From: JAFDVL01 sp963794955
GTDB taxonomy: Bacteria; Acidobacteriota; Blastocatellia; RBC074
Reading direction: 5' to 3'
DNA: 64,000 bases
Assembly (NCBI GenBank): GCA_963794955.1
Contig: CAWCGF010000008.1
Span: 87,302-151,301 of the forward strand
Shown: one piece after another, positions 62,220 through 64,000 of the stretch
Layout: each line of letters begins with the position of its first letter
Numbering within the stretch: position 1 is the stretch's first letter
Translations under genes and position numbers: made by a program
Notes under the pieces: model-generated
What the model saw: only the letters and a program-made list of their open reading frames with translations
Told to the model about the DNA's origin: nothing
Database searches by the model: none

Positions 62220-62430
62220 ACTTTGGGCGAGTTATAAAACTTGCCGAAAAATCCAGCAAATCAACTACAAACAAGGTCAATACGATGACATGCATCGTGA
62301 AGCCTCGGCGCAAACAGGTGCGATTATCGCCGATTTTATGATTATTAGTGTCACAACTGCCGTACCTATTGGGAGAGCAGTCACAGGTGGCGTAAAACTG
62401 ACCCGAATAATCATTGAACTATCTAGAGCG
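62220..62430 (+). pseudogene. Continuation of the interrupted Rhs C-terminal region
   Basis: In the frame that joins 60585 to 62220 this stretch reads LWASYKTCRKIQQINYKQG, DDMHREASAQTGAIIAD, then a hydrophobic segment FMIISVTTAVPIGRAV and TGGVKL. A Gly/Ala-rich hydrophobic segment is common before the toxin domain of Rhs C-terminal tails. No toxin domain follows; the frame drifts into the second transposon region, so the tip has been lost. Confidence 0.55.
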
Positions 62431-62521
62431 TGTCGCAGAAATCACAAGGTTATACAGCACCTTTGTGAGCCGCTCTCGCCTATCATTTCCTTTTCTTCCG
62501 CGGCTTCCACCGTTTCCTCGC

Positions 62522-63921
62522 TCAGCGTTGTGTCTGTCGTGCGGCTTTGTCCTGTTGGGCAACATCCCGCAGGAGCGTATTCAAATTGGCCGACACGAAG
62601 GCCCTCTGCCCAGCCGCTTCCTGCGTCGCCAGGCTGCGTTCCGGTCGCCCTGAAAAGCGGTATTTGCTGCTCTTGAGTTTGCCGATACTGCCCTCGGTCT
62701 TGCCACGTTCGCTCTTCACTATTTTTTGCTCTTTCTCCCCCACCAGCCACGCCCCCTGGCCGCGCGGGGGATCCCGACCTGCGCCACGCCCGCTTGGTAC
62801 AACTCCGGGGCCACGGCAGTTGCACTCGCGCCGCGGTCGTAGACCACCATCTCCGGCGTCGCCGCCTTGCCAAAGACTTCCCGGTAATCCTGCAACGCCC
62901 CCGCCGGCTGCCGATTCTCGTCGGACTGCGCCGCCACCCGCCGGCCAAACACGTAGCCGCCTTGTAACCGGTTGATGCGCCACTTGAAGCCGAACTTCAC
63001 TTGCCGTTTGCCCTTCACGATGGCGCGCGCTTCCTTCAGTCCGACGTGAATGATCTTGCCTGCCGCCACTTTGCCAGTCTGCCACCAGTGCTTGATCTGC
63101 GGCAACAACCGGCGTCCCACCGCGACCATGTCTTGCAGCTTGGCGACAGCTTTCTGTTTGGCTTGGCCGCAGCGCGTACTCACTTGTTGCAGGACGGCCT
63201 GCGTTTGCTTGAGCAACGCCTCGCTCGTTGCTACGAGTTGCGTGAGCCACTCTTTTTTCTCCGCTTTCGTTTTGGCCCACAAATGATGTTGTTTGACTTG
63301 CCGGAAAATCTCTTTGGTTTTTTCCAGCCCCGCCCGCGCTCCGGCCACGCCGCGTGCTTGCAGCTTTTTGAAACTGCGCGCCAAGCGTTCGGCCCAACCT
63401 TTCAAAATGCCCGGCTCGTTCGGATAGCCGAGCGCCGGTTCCTGCACCGTCGTATCGGACGACAACACCGCGCCGCTGGTGAAGTTCAACGCTTTGGCTT
63501 TGTGCAAGAGCAGCGCATTGACCGCCGCCTTGCCCGCCGCACCCAAAGCCGCTTCGGCGCGCGCGATATTGGAATGATCGCGCACGTGCATCTGCGTCGT
63601 CTCGGTCAAGTCGAGAAAGCGCCGCGCCACGACGCTCTCGCTTAGGTACTTTTCCATTTGCCGCGCCTGCAAACTCTCCAACCACAGCAAGACTAACAAC
63701 GGCACATAAAATTGCACCGGCCAGGACAAGCCGCGCCCACCATCTACATTTTTGCCTGCCGCGCGCCAATGCTCGACCATCACCGCCGTAATCGCCTCCC
63801 ACTCCAAGGTCGCTTTGAGCCGTAATAATGGATGCTCGTCCGGCACAAAAATCGAAACCAACTTCCCCGGTACACTTGGCGCAGCGCCCGCTGTCGCCGT
63901 AGAATCCTGTTGCTTGTTCAT
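62522..63921 (-). pseudogene. DDE transposase (IS5/IS4-like), frameshifted
   Basis: From ATG 63921 the first frame runs to a TAG at 62719 (400 residues): RLKATLEWEAITAVM, QMHVRDHSNIARAEAALG, VLSSDTTVQEPALGYPNEPG (first Asp), VKFGFKWRINRLQGGYVFGR, MVVYDRGASA (second Asp). The expected tail lies in another frame and reads GAWLVGEKEQKIVKSERGKT and EGSIGKLKSSKYRFSGRPER, with the third acid (Glu) in KTEGSIG. The shift is explained by one base lost from the C5 run at 62767-62771 (G on the plus strand). A slippery A6 is close by, so programmed frameshifting cannot be excluded. Element ends were not found. Confidence 0.7.
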
Positions 63922-63968
63922 GCCTGCCTCCTATGCTTTTCACATCGGAAGTGTCACGGACAAGCTGG

Positions 63969-63998
63969 GAGCTTTTCAACTCTAAAGTTGAGAAGCTC
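63969..63998. repeat. Inverted repeat at the right edge
   Basis: GAGCTTTTCAAC (63969-63980) and GTTGAGAAGCTC (63987-63998) pair at 11 of 12 positions around a six-base loop. It lies upstream of the second transposase gene and may be part of the element end or a hairpin just outside it. The window stops before this can be decided. Confidence 0.45.
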
Positions 63999-64000
63999 TC

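Noticed and set aside
62722..62742. Programmed -1 frameshift at the A6 run in the second transposase
   Set aside because: Residues that match the family (GAWLVGEKEQK) lie in the downstream frame before the A run, so the shift must be earlier, at the C5 run.

Overview
The window looks like a chromosomal segment of an Acidobacteriota bacterium, probably Blastocatellia- or Solibacter-like. This is inferred from family content: two secreted proteins with the 'Solibacter' C-terminal domain (TIGR03437), an Oar-like TonB receptor with an N-terminal carboxypeptidase-regulatory domain, a CRTAC1 (VCBS plus ASPIC/UnbV) protein coupled to a multihaem cytochrome/TPR protein, DUF4394 and DUF4331 proteins, and BshC. 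No rRNA or tRNA gene and no CRISPR array were seen.

Layout. 1-4.9 kb: the tail of a HipA-like kinase, a frameshifted secreted-protein gene, DUF1963, a LarA-like protein and a DUF481 protein. 4.9-11.8 kb: a minus-strand run (HTH-TOBE regulator, TauE/SafE permease, TonB receptor, DUF3179 membrane protein) divergent from an AhpD-like gene. Both the DUF3179 and the AhpD-like genes carry an in-frame TGA exactly where a conserved CxxC cysteine is expected, followed by a bacterial-SECIS-like hairpin, so both are read here as selenoproteins. 11.9-26.6 kb: CRTAC1 protein, cytochrome c/TPR protein, class V aminotransferase, a 2065-residue BNR/NHL giant, a sugar-binding lipoprotein, a GDPD and a methyltransferase. 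26.6-29.7 kb: a Fur-like box, feoB and a FeoA-domain protein. 29.7-36.9 kb: a tight eight-gene minus-strand operon (degenerate Fic-like, GNAT, DUF4157, PLP decarboxylase, an unlisted 38-residue membrane peptide, two sodium/solute symporters, P1 peptidase). 37-45 kb: DapA-like, BshC, DUF4394/TIGR03437/PPC protein, DUF4331 protein and a lipoprotein.

45.5-58.9 kb is a branched-chain amino-acid locus: a divergent LysR regulator, leuA, leuB, ilvB, ilvN, ilvC, cimA and ilvD, with four unrelated genes interspersed. Upstream of ilvB there is a sigma70-like promoter, a 44-codon Val/Ile-rich leader peptide and a strong intrinsic terminator with a competing antiterminator segment. This is a classical attenuator that is not a conventional gene call. 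Presence of cimA and absence of ilvA suggest isoleucine is made from pyruvate through citramalate.

58.9-64 kb is an accessory region: a 5'-truncated, frameshifted Rhs tail split by an insertion sequence (60586-62219, terminal inverted repeats recognised, excision restores the Rhs frame), then a second, frameshifted transposase gene. Single-base indels break several genes (393-1467, leuB twice, Rhs, the second transposase). These may be assembly errors or real decay. The two TGA codons do not fit that pattern.
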